DNA from: Symsagittifera roscoffensis
Taxonomy: Eukaryota; Xenacoelomorpha; Acoela; Convolutidae
DNA: 64,000 nt
Direction: 5' to 3'
NCBI RefSeq assembly: GCF_963678635.1
Contig: NC_087064.1
Span: forward strand, 19,950,509-20,014,508
The translations under genes were made by a program, and so were the position numbers. The notes beneath the pieces are model-generated. The model saw only the letters and a list, made by a program, of their open reading frames with translations. It did no database searches and had not been told where the DNA came from. This document shows, in pieces, positions 11,901 to 22,987 of this stretch. The number at the start of each line of letters is the position of its first letter. Position 1 is the stretch's first letter.

Positions 11901-14900
11901 TCGAATAGTAATAAGTTAACACAGCTGATGCATTTTTAATTCATCAAATGAACCGAAAAAAGCTATTTGTTTCAAACAACACCAATATTAAAAACTCGAT
12001 TTCAGAAATTTTCTAACTCAATCTATCTCGCTATTTTTTTGAAATGCATAATTTAATCATAAAGTGGCTGTATGCTAGCGATTTGTTTCATGCTAAGTTA
12101 GTGTGGGTGCCTTCAGTTTGTTATATTCCAATTTATTACTTGCAAAAATGTGTCTATTTGTATTTGGTGCCACTTTTGCTGAATTGCGTTGGCAGTTGAT
12201 TGGCATATGTAGCTGCTTTGTTTGTGACTAGTGTTTGTCGGTGGTTAAGCGTGCGTGGTTGAGTGGTTAGTGCTTGAGATTCAAAATCTCTGTTTGCAGT
12301 AGGTCGCAGTTTTGCTAATTCGAGGCTTATTTCTATTTTTCTTATTGCAGTTTCTAGAGCAGCTTTTTGTCGTGTTTCCGCTAGTGTTTGCGAAGCGAAG
12401 CTTCGCCTCTGTGTTAATATTTATCATTTTTTTCTTCGAAAGTTGAGAAAATTTCAAAAGTTTTGAATCAATTTTTTTCAGTTTTGCTGTTCTACTTTTG
12501 TTTCAATATTCTCTTAGCCATGTTTTTAACCTTAATTAATGTTTTTTTAATCAGGTCTCTCAAGTTTTTGATGAAATGAGAGTTCAATCAAGTTGAAATT
12601 CTGAATTGAAGTTTAGTTATCTGATCTATTAAAATTGATCTAGTTTGATCTGATTTAAAGCTGACAACCAGAGTTGGTTCTCATGGTACTGATCACTCCT
12701 ATCTATGAAATCTATGCTTTATATGTCAATTACTTGAGTAAAAAATTATTACTCAATGACTCTCAATAAATTCTTCATTGCAACTTTCTTGCTTGTCGTC
12801 AATCCACAAACGTGGAGGTCAGTGTAAACAAATTAGATTGAATAATTTCATTTTATTGGATAGTTTGGAATCGACAAAGCTGTCCAAGTAACGAAAACCT
12901 CAGTTCTTTTAATGACTGATTCCTTCCTCGTCAGTCTTGAGTGCAGGCAACCATGGAGTTGAAGACTTTGCATTCGCCAAATAACCTCTGAGTTGATGCT
13001 TAATAACATCTACAATTTTTTAAAAAGCTTAAATAGACTCACAAGGTGTGGTTTTTGCTGAGCGTGCCGAACTACCGTCTACAATTCAGACTCGAGGAGA
13101 TTGAGAACGGCTTTCGTGGGAAACTCAATATTTTAGCTCGATACTGTTGCCTGTAGCTCGATACTTACACGCGTGAAGCTGCTCGATACTCTAACTTTTG
13201 GGACTTGAAACAACCACTGATGTGGATGACGAGATGATACGAATCAATTTCATCTCATGTTAAAAGGTTGCAGAATCTCAATTCTATATAATTAAAGCGA
13301 GAGTTGAAACAGATATAACTCTAAGTAATATGCAAGCTCTTTCGACGCGTAGTGATCAAGTGTTGCTTTTTGCTGGATTATCCAAGGATAATATCAAAAA
13401 TGAAACTGCAGAATGCTTAGTTAACCCTCGAAAAACCAGGTTCTGCTAGTAGCTGCTGTGTAAAACTGTGTGAGGCTTTGACTTGTCCCTCAACGGGTAT
13501 GAATTGGGTTATATATGACGCTTTAGATCCAAGGCACCCAACAGCAGCACCGCTAATAAAATAGATAATCAGTGATTCAAGCATCATGAAAGTTCAGATG
13601 TTTTTTGTCTTAAATCTCTTCGGCAGGGCTTCCGCATGAGAAATTCATCATATGGCAATGAAGAAAAAATGCAAGTTGACGCAGGTCATGCCATAGGAGA
13701 GATTCCATCGAGCATATGGGGAAGCTTAAAAACTTCTGAGTGAAATTGTTCGACACCTAAGCATATGATTGATGCTTAATCTATCTCTAAGGAACAGCGT
13801 TGTTTCTGATTTGACATGGGTTGGTCGAACCAACGCGAAATCATGCTTTTTAGTCGAGATGCATGGGGCTCTGCCACTTTTCTGCAAATCACGGAAGAAA
13901 CCAATGCAAGAGGTAGTAAATACGAAACCAGAAGACTTGGTCCGAATAGTGTGAACAATCAGCATCTAATAGAAGCTGTTGCAGATGTGCCAACTATCTC
14001 AAGGATTAAATAAAGTTTCGTCGATCTTTCAGAACCGCATCAAGAACACTCACTCAAGTGAATTATTGGCCTGATCGTTTCCCTAATCGTCTACAGATCT
14101 ACAAAATAACCATTCGACAAACGTTTGCTGTCATTCAACGGACTAATCCGAGAAAATAGTTCAACCATCAATTAAGCAAAGTCATCTCAATGCCACGTTT
14201 CATTTTTTAGCTGTTAAGTTCCAGCTGCTTGAACCAAGCATGATGATCGGCTATATGGGAAGATTCGGAGCACAAATATACTTTTTAAAACCATGATTTT
14301 CCATCATTTTCTGGACTGTTAAATTTCTACGGACGACTAATACTGAACTCTGCCATGAATATGCTCCACCTTAATGATTGTAGTAGGTAAGTGCAATGCG
14401 ACCAAGTCTTTTTAGAATATCAAACAAGATATTTGCTCCAAACCATCGAGTGATGTACTTTTTAAGAATACTACCAGCTGTTGAGCAAAGTTGAGAGCCA
14501 GCAGTGGTGTTTGGCTTGAAACGACTGTGGAAGAGCACTCAGGCGCAAGTTACTCCGCAATCAGAATATAAACCTCTGCCATGCTTTTTTGCTCTAGATT
14601 TAGAGATTCCGATCAGTGCATCAGTCAGCCAGAAAAACTAGATGGACTATTGCACCGATGAGGTTCCACAATGAACTGATCTCTGTGTCAAGTGACCAAA
14701 TCCCATGTGCACCTTCTTTAAGTACTCTAAGACATCTCCAAGACTACTTTGTCGTAGACATAAAGATAGTCAAGCTTTACAATATCAATTGCTCACTGCA
14801 GGCGGATTAAACTTTCACGACAACTTCAATTGATTTTGCAGTCATGATTAGAGCCAATGCTCAGAAGTTGAATCACTTTTAAGATCGAAGATGAAGCCTT

Positions 14901-16726
14901 GACTATACAAATAATCATCTATCGTTTTGTTGTACTTTTAAAACCAAAATTCGGAATCCAAGACACGTCCAGGAAGACTGGCAACAGAAATTGCTTATCG
15001 AATGGGTACCTGGCAGCCTGGTAGGTCACAGAATGTTTAACGATTGTTACTACAGTGAGAAGAGGAAGAATACACATCAGTAGGGAAAGTTTTCAGCTGG
15101 TCGGAAGTAAAAAAAGGAATCATTTTTTAAGCCCAGCCTCATGGGTACGAATCCATGTGGCTGGGCACACATTAAAGGCCAAGGAATAGTCTTATGCATT
15201 GCCAACAGAGGAGGTGGCTGGTTTGAAGTTTTCCAGACTAATAATAGAACTACTCTGACAGCCAAAATCATCAAATCAAACAAACAATCATCGAGATTCG
15301 GGAAGTCATCAAAATAATATAAAATGCTAAAAAGAGGGAAGATTTAATGACATGAGAAGGCGTAAAAGCTAAAACTCTTGATCTATTGAAACTGAAATTG
15401 TTTTGATCTGGTTCGAGTTAAGCCTACCGTCGAATTGTGTCAACCATTATGTTAATCAGCAAAATGAAGATAACCCAATGGTCTAAATTTTTTTGTCAAT
15501 AAAGGCTGTTTTTTTTTAAATGCCAATAAAAAATTCTTGTTTTTCGAAGTGTTTCAGGTTCTATTTGTTTTTACAACTAGAAATTTTAATTTTTCTTTAA
15601 AAAAGTTGAGGTGTTTAATTTTTTTGACATTTCACTAGTCTGTTTGTTGGCTGTCCTCTTTGGCAATGACTTTCAATGCAGAGTCAGAACTCTGTGATTT
15701 TCTTGTACAAATGTATCTTAGATTTCTACGGAGGAGCAGCCAGTCTGTCCGACCACAGTGCAATACTCGCCGCCGCCTCAGTAGCAGACTCCAGTGGTGG
15801 CGTGGATGCAATGAATACTCCTCTTCCCTCGGCTACGTCGCTCCACCAGCACCAGCAAGGGGGTAATCAGAACCCAGGTACAACAGCATCCTCGTTGAAC
15901 CCAAGTGCAGCGATGTATTACTACCCGGCAATGGCCATGGCAGCGGCTCAAGCGCAGCACTACATCTCAGCCACCGGATCCGGGGCATCGGGCGGTGCTC
16001 TTGGCCAGGGTGCGACGGGTGCTGCTGGGCAGATGTACCCTCCTCTTGGTCCTCCGGGAGTTATGATGGGCGGGGGTCAGCCAGGAGCAATGCATCCCCA
16101 GCAACAGCAGCAGGTAATAAAATAATCTATTTTCCAGGGCAGCCAAGTTGATAAGATGAACGTTAATCGGGCCAACTTAATATAGAAAGTTCTCTTGAAA
16201 TCGAAAATTCTACTGTTTCTCTAGATCATTCATTTTTAGCAAAAAGTAAGAATCATTCTTGGAATTTAATTAATTTTAAGATAATGCTGTTTTAATCAGT
16301 CCAAGTTCAGGTTCTGTGATAAAAGATAACTAGCCATCAGTTAAGCATTGCTACTAGCACATACAGTCATTACTAGTACAGCGTCTAACAAATTGGTAAT
16401 TGTTTGTCAAGGTATATGCAGTACATGCAGCTGCTCAACAACAGCAACAGGTGGAGCAATTCATGGCAGCTATGGCCGCATTCTCAGGAGGCCATACCCA
16501 TCCACAGTCGCAACCGCAGCAGACGCACTCGCACCAGCAAACTATGGTCCATCCGCATCACCCGCACCACTTCGCTCCACCGCAACACCAGCTGCACCCC
16601 TCTCTCTCACAGCACCAGGTGCCTCACGCCCACGCGACAACAACGGTGCTCGGGGCAAATAACAACAGCAGCTCAAGGGCAGGGACAAGCAACCAACAAC
16701 CACACTTGCAGCCGCCTAACTCATGA
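7873..16726 (+). CDS. CASC3: CASC3 / Barentsz / MLN51 homologue (5' incomplete), four exons
   Basis: This is the predicted core exon junction complex protein, which clamps RNA onto eIF4A3 together with MAGO-Y14 and acts in mRNA localisation and decay. The exons are 7873-8914, 9475-10976, 15722-16113 and 16412-16726. Their phases (1 in, then 2, 1, 0) join without a break to a TGA, giving about 1083 codons. The evidence for identity is the SELOR signature: an acidic lead-in, then AFIPRQGKFFMHDLR, then RKWQHDLF after a spacer. In known homologues the matching blocks contact eIF4A3 and RNA. The rest is low-complexity Ser/Asn/Gln/His/Pro, as in the family. No in-frame ATG precedes the acidic region, and a 'cttgttttag' acceptor sits at 7872, so an upstream start exon is missing. 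Introns are 560, 4745 and 298 bp. Confidence 0.8.
8925..9380 (+). repeat. intronic copy of the ~450 bp CASC3-locus repeat
   Basis: It starts about ten bases after the exon donor with 'agtaatgaacgtagtgac' and continues through 'aaggaaggaactccacta', 'attgatccagttttctcaaa' and 'cattacttctttccaac'. It is one nearly complete unit in direct orientation with the copies at 6300-7810 and 11075-11760. Confidence 0.7.
9475..10976 (+). CDS. CASC3: CASC3 exon, low-complexity middle region
   Basis: The acceptor is 'gttttgtttcag' at 9474 and the donor is TTCCA|GTGAGT at 10976. The exon supplies 1 base to the split codon at its start and ends in phase 1. It encodes about 500 residues: a basic Arg/Ser/Lys half (RRGAKSRN and similar), then a Ser/Asn/Gln/Met-rich half with a run of nine Asn near 10633-10660 encoded by AAT/AAC repeats. 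No folded domain is evident. It is expected to be disordered, like the C-terminal half of known CASC3 proteins. Confidence 0.75.
10977..12240 (+). repeat. intron with further copies of the CASC3-locus repeat
   Basis: Bases 11075-11760 hold one long and one partial unit of the repeat seen in the flanking introns ('gtcgtgatgattttttt', 'aaggaaggcaaactccc', 'ttgatccagttttcccaaa', 'tttcaaagagctttaacc'). The rest of this intron stretch is T-rich with nothing recognisable. Confidence 0.6.
12241..12420 (+). repeat. tRNA-derived SINE-like element, copy B
   Basis: The head 'gcgtgcgtggttgagtgg' followed by 'ttagtgcttgagattcaa' resembles a Ser/Leu-type tRNA D-arm and anticodon arm. The body matches copy A (3570-3750). 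The tail carries the palindrome GCGAAGCGAAGCTTCGC and 'ctctgtgtta', which is shared with the dispersed hairpin family. It lies inside the large CASC3 intron. Confidence 0.5.
12650..15560. other. compositionally distinct intronic block, possible decayed insertion
   Basis: Within the 4.7 kb CASC3 intron this block lacks the long T runs of its flanks and has more even base composition, as if inserted. I see no terminal repeats and no intact protein. The best coding-like stretch is about 15122-15316 (+), roughly 60 codons without a stop and containing NPCGWAHIKGQGIVLCIANR. I do not recognise it. A decayed transposon is plausible but unproven. Confidence 0.35.
15722..16113 (+). CDS. CASC3: CASC3 exon, Ala/Gly/Gln-rich
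   Basis: The acceptor 'gtatcttag' at 15721 gives phase 1 and completes the split Asn codon from 10976. The donor CAG|GTAATA follows a Gln run at 16113, phase 0. It encodes low-complexity sequence with YYYPAMAMAAAQAQHY and Gly-rich segments. The frame upstream of the acceptor is also open but does not match the incoming phase, so I use the acceptor at 15721. Confidence 0.7.
16412..16726 (+). CDS. CASC3: CASC3 last coding exon, His/Gln/Pro-rich
   Basis: It is read from GTATATGCA after a 'tttgtcaag' acceptor (phase 0) to TGA at 16724-16726. The product is rich in Gln, His and Pro, continuing the low-complexity tail. The AAG acceptor is weaker than the two nearby CAGs, but those would switch to a Trp/Arg-rich frame that looks non-coding. 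The exact acceptor is therefore the least certain junction of this gene. Confidence 0.6.
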   Translation, partial: VYAVHAAAQQQQQVEQFMAAMAAFSGGHTHPQSQPQQTHSHQQTMVHPHHPHHFAPPQHQLHPSLSQHQVPHAHATTTVLGANNNSSSRAGTSNQQPHLQPPNS

Positions 16727-16837
16727 GGTGGCTTTGGTCGGCGACTAATAATGATGACCATTGAATATCGAATCGAATGAAGTAATAACTAGAAAGTATA
16801 GACTAGTAGAAAAAGAAGACTGCGAAACAGACTAGTT

Positions 16838-16843
16838 AATAAA
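16838..16843 (+). terminator. candidate polyadenylation signal of CASC3
   Basis: An AATAAA hexamer lies 112 bases after the CASC3 stop codon. It is the first one downstream, but an AATAAA is common in such AT-rich DNA, so the assignment is tentative. Confidence 0.35.
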
Positions 16844-16849
16844 TTGAAT

Positions 16850-18801
16850 TTGTGAACTTTATCTTTGAGCTCAGTGTGAATAACTTTTACCAAGCAGTAT
16901 AATAGCTGAAAGCAGAACGGATGGAATTCGTTTTGTCAGGTTAGTTAACTTAGTTAACCGATAGCCCTTCATGTTTTTCTCTATCCTTCTAATTAGGCAA
17001 TTTAAATTAATGTAATGAAGATTTTACTATACGAGCTTGCTTTGTCTGCTTCTTAATTCTCTAAATTGTATCGTATTGTATAATTCACTATAGTGACTTT
17101 ACTTTTATATTTTTGTACAGTTGTTTACTTCATTGAGAGCCACATTAGTTAATAATAATAATTCCTTTTTATTTAGTTAGTAGTGTTGCTAGCAGCCGTT
17201 TATCCTTCATTAGGACTAGGGTTCAAGTTCAAAGACAAAACTTTTAATGACTCGTGCGATTCAATCCACTGATGGTATTCTATTCATTTTAATTCACCTT
17301 CACAGCTAGTCTTCTCTTGATTGATTATAAATACTATGATGTAATTATGCTTCATGTTTAGTTTAAAAGCACCTTTGATTGAAGTGGAACTCAGGTTCTT
17401 AAATTTTTGACATCAAAAAAGGCCACTTTTTTGTAATTGTTTCATAATCGATGGTATTTTTTGAAAAAGTACTTTTGCTAAGATTGCAATTTGAAAAATC
17501 TACAAAGTTTTTTAAAGCTGATGCTTCACTTCAGGGAGTGGGGGCTATTAGTTTTGGTTGCATCACCCCTCCTCTCTTCACCTCTAGCAGCTAGTTGATT
17601 ATCTACTACTTGTGCTGTGCACTAGTTAGTACATGAATGAAACAGATAATAAAAGACTTAATTTGACCAAAACAGATATGTTGTCACGGCAAGTTTCAAT
17701 TTTAATGAGTTAAGTTGGTGATTAATTAAATACTGTCTCGAATAGCATCTTAAGGTGAGGTGAATTTACATTGCTAGTCTTTTTAGTAAAAGTAATTAAA
17801 GTTGGATTGAAATTTTTATGCTGAATCAAAAATATTGATTTTAAAAGGGCCTGATGTTGTATTATATTGCCAAAGTTCTACTATATAGACAGCTATGCAA
17901 TAATTATTAGTTCTTAGCGCATTCCTTCTCACCAACTGATTGATTAATTGATTGATTATGTTTTCTGTTGTTCGCGTACTGAGTAATAAATTAATAATTA
18001 GATCCGCACCATTTTCACAACCCAAGAAGTTTATTTGTAGCATTCTTTTTTAGGCTCTCAGGGCAAAGACACAAGAAAAGGCGATGATACAAAGCTCTAG
18101 ATAACGAACATAGCCGATTGCTATACAAGTAGACAAAATAATCTGACCACCGGTCTGACAACTTTTTGAAAAAGCGAACTTTTTTTTTTATCTTTCGGGG
18201 ATACTTTTAACATTTAACTGCTTCTTAATAACTGCTGAAAAACATTAGCAGATTATGAATGTAACTCAGAGTACTACTAAAAGGCACACTTCAGGTGTCT
18301 GAAAGTGGAGCAAGATACTAATTATTCAAGGAAGTTTACTTAATGGTCAGGACCATCTTGCAAATTTTCCTCTTGTTATTAGTACACAGTTATCTCTCAG
18401 TACACAGTTGACAAAAAGTCTATTTGGTTGATTTAAAAAAAACAACGATAATCTTATTAACCCAATCCTCCAAAAAATTGCGTATCCAACCCTTATTTGT
18501 TTTCCACCCCATTATTTTTCAACAAAAAATTAATTTGATAAAAAAACTTTCATTGGGCTTATAATCCATACTAACGTTCGCGGCACATATGATTATAAAA
18601 TTGCTGCCAGTTCGAAGTACGAAGAAATATTTATGCTTGGTAATTTTAATTCAAAACAAATTTTGAGCTTTTGTAGAAGATTGTGACTATTTTGTTTCAA
18701 ACCCACTGAAAACTATTATTGTTGTGAGCTAAACCCTCAGTCTGAAACAATCAATTCAAAAATCAAAGACAGCATTGTTCCGACCATTTTGTCTTTTTTA
18801 T
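16850..18801. other. intergenic, nothing recognised
   Basis: AT-rich sequence without a credible exon on either strand. Short open frames here have no coding character. Confidence 0.4.
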
Positions 18802-18838
18802 GCAAAGGCAAACACTTTACCTCTACGCCAGAAAGTAA

Positions 18839-19226
18839 GCAAAGGCGAACCCAACACCTGTAAGCCAAATAATAACGAACCTGGGAGGAGTGGTTATGGA
18901 TCAATAATAAGGCTCTTTTCCAGTTTCCCACCCCACTCGTAAAATCAGATAATAAAGCTGTTCGAAAATCAAATGGTGTGCAAAGGCGAATACATGAACA
19001 CATAACCTCTAAGCCAAATGATAACGAACCTTATGGGAGAAGTGGTTATGAATCAAAAATAGAGCTCGTTTTCAGTTTCCCAGTCCCCTCGTAAAATTAG
19101 AAAACAAAGCTGTTCGAAAGTCAAATGGTGTGCAAAAGCGAACACATTACCTCAGCCAAATAATGACGAACCTGGGAGAAATGGTTATGGATCAATAAAA
19201 GGGCTGTTTTCCAGTTTCCCACCTTA
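18839..19226. repeat. three-copy ~150 bp tandem repeat
   Basis: Units begin at 18839, 18980 and 19132 (spacing 141 and 152). Each has 'gcaaaggcgaac'-like starts, then 'gccaaataataacgaacc', 'agtggttatggatcaa' and 'ccagtttcccacc'. A partial start of a further unit is at 18802. No conserved frame. Confidence 0.8.
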
Positions 19227-20495
19227 ACTGCTGATGAGGGTGGTGCGGGCGCCTGTGCTCCTTTGCTTCAGAAACAGTCTTCTCTTCTCAGAAGCAAGTT
19301 CAGTCGACCATCAAGAGGTCTGCGAATCATCTTTTCTCTGATGGGGATCCCGGGAGACGAGTCCCGTAAAAAAAGAACAAACAGGTTGAGGATGGCGCGG
19401 TCTTGGACAATAATAGAGCTTGCAGTTCGAGTCCAGTTCAGGTGCAGCGGACTTTTCTTCGTCTCGGTGACTCAGATCGGCTCACACTGTTAGAGGTAGT
19501 TATGTTCTAGTAGTTCTCTTAGCCCTAGTTCTCACAGTTGTTTTTAACCCCTTTAAACGGAAGTTAACGTTCAGTTATTTGCTTGAGTGTTCAACTGTGA
19601 AAATCAAATTATACCTCCGTTAACGCTTCTTAACGTTAATTTATTTTTTAGCGCAAATTTAATATTGTAGTCAATACAAACTTGAACATAGGAACACTAA
19701 TGAATTCTATAGAGACGCTTCTTCGAAGGTTTTTGGGAGCTGATGCGGTTGCACTGGAAACATCTAATGTCTACCTCTATCTCTTTACTCTGAGAATCGA
19801 CTAGCTTTCAGGATCAATAAATTGAGATCCAGAATTTTCTCTTCAGCGTAACAGTATTTCAAAAACTCATGGTCAAGAGCCTGTTAAATTTGGGAGTCAT
19901 TTTTTGTGTGAAGTTTTTCGTTTCTCCTGATCTCTTTCCTCTTGCCTGCTTTTTTTAATAAACCCTCCATATTTTTGACTTCAATTGAACTGGAAGACAA
20001 ATGTTTTTGGTCGGTCTTCCTTTTCATCTCTGTCATTGAATGCTGTCTTTCCATAATTGTCTCCGTCTATTCTTTTTTCCTCATATTCGACATCGCAGCT
20101 CTCACGTTATTAAGTCTCAACTGTGATAATCAGAGGTGTAAAAATCATTGACATGTTCGTTTGAGATGATGTACTGATATACTATACATACGATTAAACG
20201 CAATAAAGTTACAATTTCATTAAGTGTATTTAGTTTTCTCTTTCAATCGGATTTTAAAAGGAAGAGCACGGCAGACAACAAGAGGAAAACACAAATAAAA
20301 AAGAACAAAAGAGAGATAAAGCAGATGCAAGAAGAAAAATTTCTTTTGCGTCTGCTGTAAGCCCAAACCCAATTACTGTTTAAAGGAAATTTCTGTTAGT
20401 TATATGATTGTTTTCTTGTATTTTTTCTTGTATTGGTAAAACTAAAATTGGAATCAATTTTTGCAAGTAAAATCTACAATTCAGCAAGCTAGTTT
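19227..20495. other. intergenic, nothing recognised
   Basis: No supported gene. It contains scattered 'ttaacgtt'-type palindromic pieces near 19562-19640 but no definable element. Confidence 0.4.
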
Positions 20496-20497
20496 AA

Positions 20498-20617
20498 TTT
20501 TATGCACTAAATATTGGATTTTTGTGACTATCAAATCGATTACAATCGATTGCAATTTATACTTATTTTAATCGATTCGATAGTGACCAAAATCCATTTT
20601 TAAGTGCATTTTTTGGT
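20498..20617. repeat. ~120 bp foldback (inverted repeat) element
   Basis: Two arms of about 45 bp face each other around 20518-20541 and 20570-20596: GGATTTTTGTGACTATCAAA on the left matches, with a few mismatches, the reverse complement of the right arm ending in GACCAAAATCC. Outer parts (TGCACTAAATATT / AATTTTTAAGTGCA-like) also pair. Copies of 'aatcgatt' and 'acagattatatac' recur to 21245, so the foldback sits at the edge of a simple-motif region. Confidence 0.65.
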
Positions 20618-21245
20618 ACAGATTATATACAGATTTTTTTCAGATTATATACACATTTTATACAGATTATATACCTATCCTTTCCATAAACTCCATTTGC
20701 TAAATATCTGATTTACATTGATAGATTTTTGATATTTTATTGCATTTTTGTGAGCTCAAAATCTGTTTTATATTGACCATTTTCTTCATTTTTAACACGT
20801 TTTCGCCCAAAATTTTGTTTATATTGATGATTTTCATGCTTTTAATGCATACTTTTGTTCCCGAATCTTAATTATATCGATAATTTCCTTGAACTTGTGT
20901 CGTTTAGTTTGAAATCAACTTTTGTTTTGAGTTTTCAAACAGCATGCTACTTAGAGTAAAAAAATCAATTTTTTAGACAATATAATCCATTTGTTAGACA
21001 ACATAATGGATTTTTTTGGGTCCTTAGAAAATGCATTACAATCGATTATAATAGAGTTTATACAGATTCTATACAGATTTTTTACCGCAAAAAAAATCCA
21101 TTTTCTAGACTATAAAATCAATTTTTCTGAACTCTATAAAATCCCCATATTATCCATTTTAGTGTCTAATTGGTATACATACAATCGATTTTTTACTAGT
21201 AGAAAATCTGTATGAAAATCGATTATAATCGATTGCAATCTTATT
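20618..21245. repeat. low-complexity region with repeated 'acagattatatac' and 'aatcgattataatcgatt'
   Basis: Short motifs are repeated irregularly: 'tacagattatatac' several times near 20620-20690, and 'aatcgattataatcgatt' near 21035 and 21217. No gene is visible. Confidence 0.6.
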
Positions 21246-22690
21246 TTTGCCAATGCGGGAAAATCAAATTGACTTAAAAAATTCAGTCACTTGTGTTTCA
21301 TTTTGACGCCGTTTCAAAACTTACACTAGCGTTATTATAAGCCTTTTCTTGGAAAAAGCACTTCATCAAAGTTTCATTTTGTCTTCCTCATTTTTATCTT
21401 CGGAAAGGCCTTTTTTCGCCCCTTATCTTAGTAAAATCCCGTTTTCGAAATTTTAAATTTGTCTTTTCAATTTTGATCTTCAAAAAGTGTTGTGATAAAC
21501 ATTGTATTTTTTCCATTGAAAAGAATCTTTGAGTGTCGGCTAGAGGACAACCAAATCTCAACTAAGTCTCAATTGTGCGTAACAGAGGTGTCAACTTTGA
21601 TGGCATATACTTTCAGAGAAAATATTTTACGCTTAAATGCAATAATTTTTTCAACTCTTTCGAAATTTAAGTATCTATTAGTATATGTACAGCATACATA
21701 ACCATTGGAATATACATCGCAAAACAATACACAACTTAGAACTAGTATAGCGGGTTTTTGTGCAGTAGCAGTAGCACAAAATGTTCCGACCACCATCATT
21801 AAAGAGAAATTGAAAACGATTTTTTTTCTTCATATTAGTGTCGCTTTTAGCATGTGGCTTGACCAGATAACTAAACAAGCGCGTAGAAAGTTGCTCAATT
21901 AGGCATAAAGAATAATATTTGTTTTCGAAAAATGAATGACAAACAAAAAAAATGAAATTATTCAAGACAAAATATTTCTTTTGCACAATACTTTTTAACT
22001 TTTAGCGCATATGAAATTCCCAAATGAGGCGTTTTTGGCAAGATCAAGTTTTCACAGTGTAAAAGGCTAAATCCAAGAAAAATTTTCATATAACGAGCGT
22101 TATTCGATCTCTGTACTTGTTCGAAATTGAACTATAACTCTAAGGCTTAAAACCAATTTGTCTCGCCCTTTAAACAAAATTTTGAAAAAAAAATACTACC
22201 TTTCGAATCACAACTGAAACCGTTATACTTTGACTTATTTTTGTGAAACGGTTGTACTTTGACATTTTTGAGTAGAAAGCTTAAAAAAATTAAAACACAC
22301 TAGGACACAAAGTTTCTCCCCATTTTCAAAATATTTACGGCCTAATTATGTATTCTCATACGAGAAGAATTTTTTCGTTTGTTGTACAAAATATTTTTTT
22401 AGACTGTAAAAATTTCTTTCCTGGTTGGTATTTAATTTTTCAAAAATGAAAGAGAGCCAATACGCTTGATAGGCAGTTTTAATATTCACTACATCAACAT
22501 TAATTACATTGTGAGCAGTCAAAAAATCACAAGTGTGAAATAATAGAACTGGTCAAAAGAAAACTAGTGAACAAAAATCTAACGTGATCAACCTATTCAC
22601 CGAAATGTGTGGTTTGCAGTTTTTTCTTGTAATTGTAATTTGTAACATGTAATTTTTTGCTCTAAAACCCATTTGAGTCTTGTCCAAACA
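21246..22690. other. intergenic, upstream of the tetraspanin-like gene
   Basis: No gene supported. It should include the promoter and 5' UTR of the gene starting at 22691, but no clear TATA box or initiator can be picked out of this AT-rich sequence. Confidence 0.35.
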
Positions 22691-22987
22691 ATGTGGGGTC
22701 GACGGCTCCCTACGCCGAGCAGTGCTTCGTCTGCTGGGACGAGTATCCTCATGATAGACGCCGACGATGTTGACGACGACCCAGACAGAGCTCGACGAGA
22801 AGCAATTCTGAAGGAACGAGCTCGTCAGGCAATGAAGAAAAGGAAGAAGAAAGAGGAAAAAGAACAAGCCAAAAAGGAAAAGAAAGAAGCAAAACAAAAG
22901 CAAAACGAGAAAAAGAAAGAAGCGAAACAAAAAGAAAACGAGAAAAGCCAGAAACCTGAATCCACAGACAGCCTAATTGAAATCGCA
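22691..22987 (+). CDS. tetraspanin-like exon 1 (start and Lys/Glu helix)
   Basis: The start is ATG in 'caaacaATGTGG'. The open frame further upstream (from 22673) uses TTG and is not preferred. The 99 codons encode an acidic patch (DADDVDDDPD) and then a long Lys/Glu/Gln-rich stretch with heptad-like charge pattern, probably a single alpha-helix or coiled coil. The donor GTTAGT follows GCA at 22987, phase 0. The intron is about 123 bp. Confidence 0.65.

Noticed and set aside
13726..14013. Several overlapping 60-80-codon frames on both strands in the large CASC3 intron
   Set aside because: All frames are short and overlap each other; none has splice sites or a recognisable domain. Kept only as part of the compositionally distinct block.
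18737..19003. 88-codon minus-strand frame
   Set aside because: It spans the tandem repeat and is not maintained in the other repeat units.
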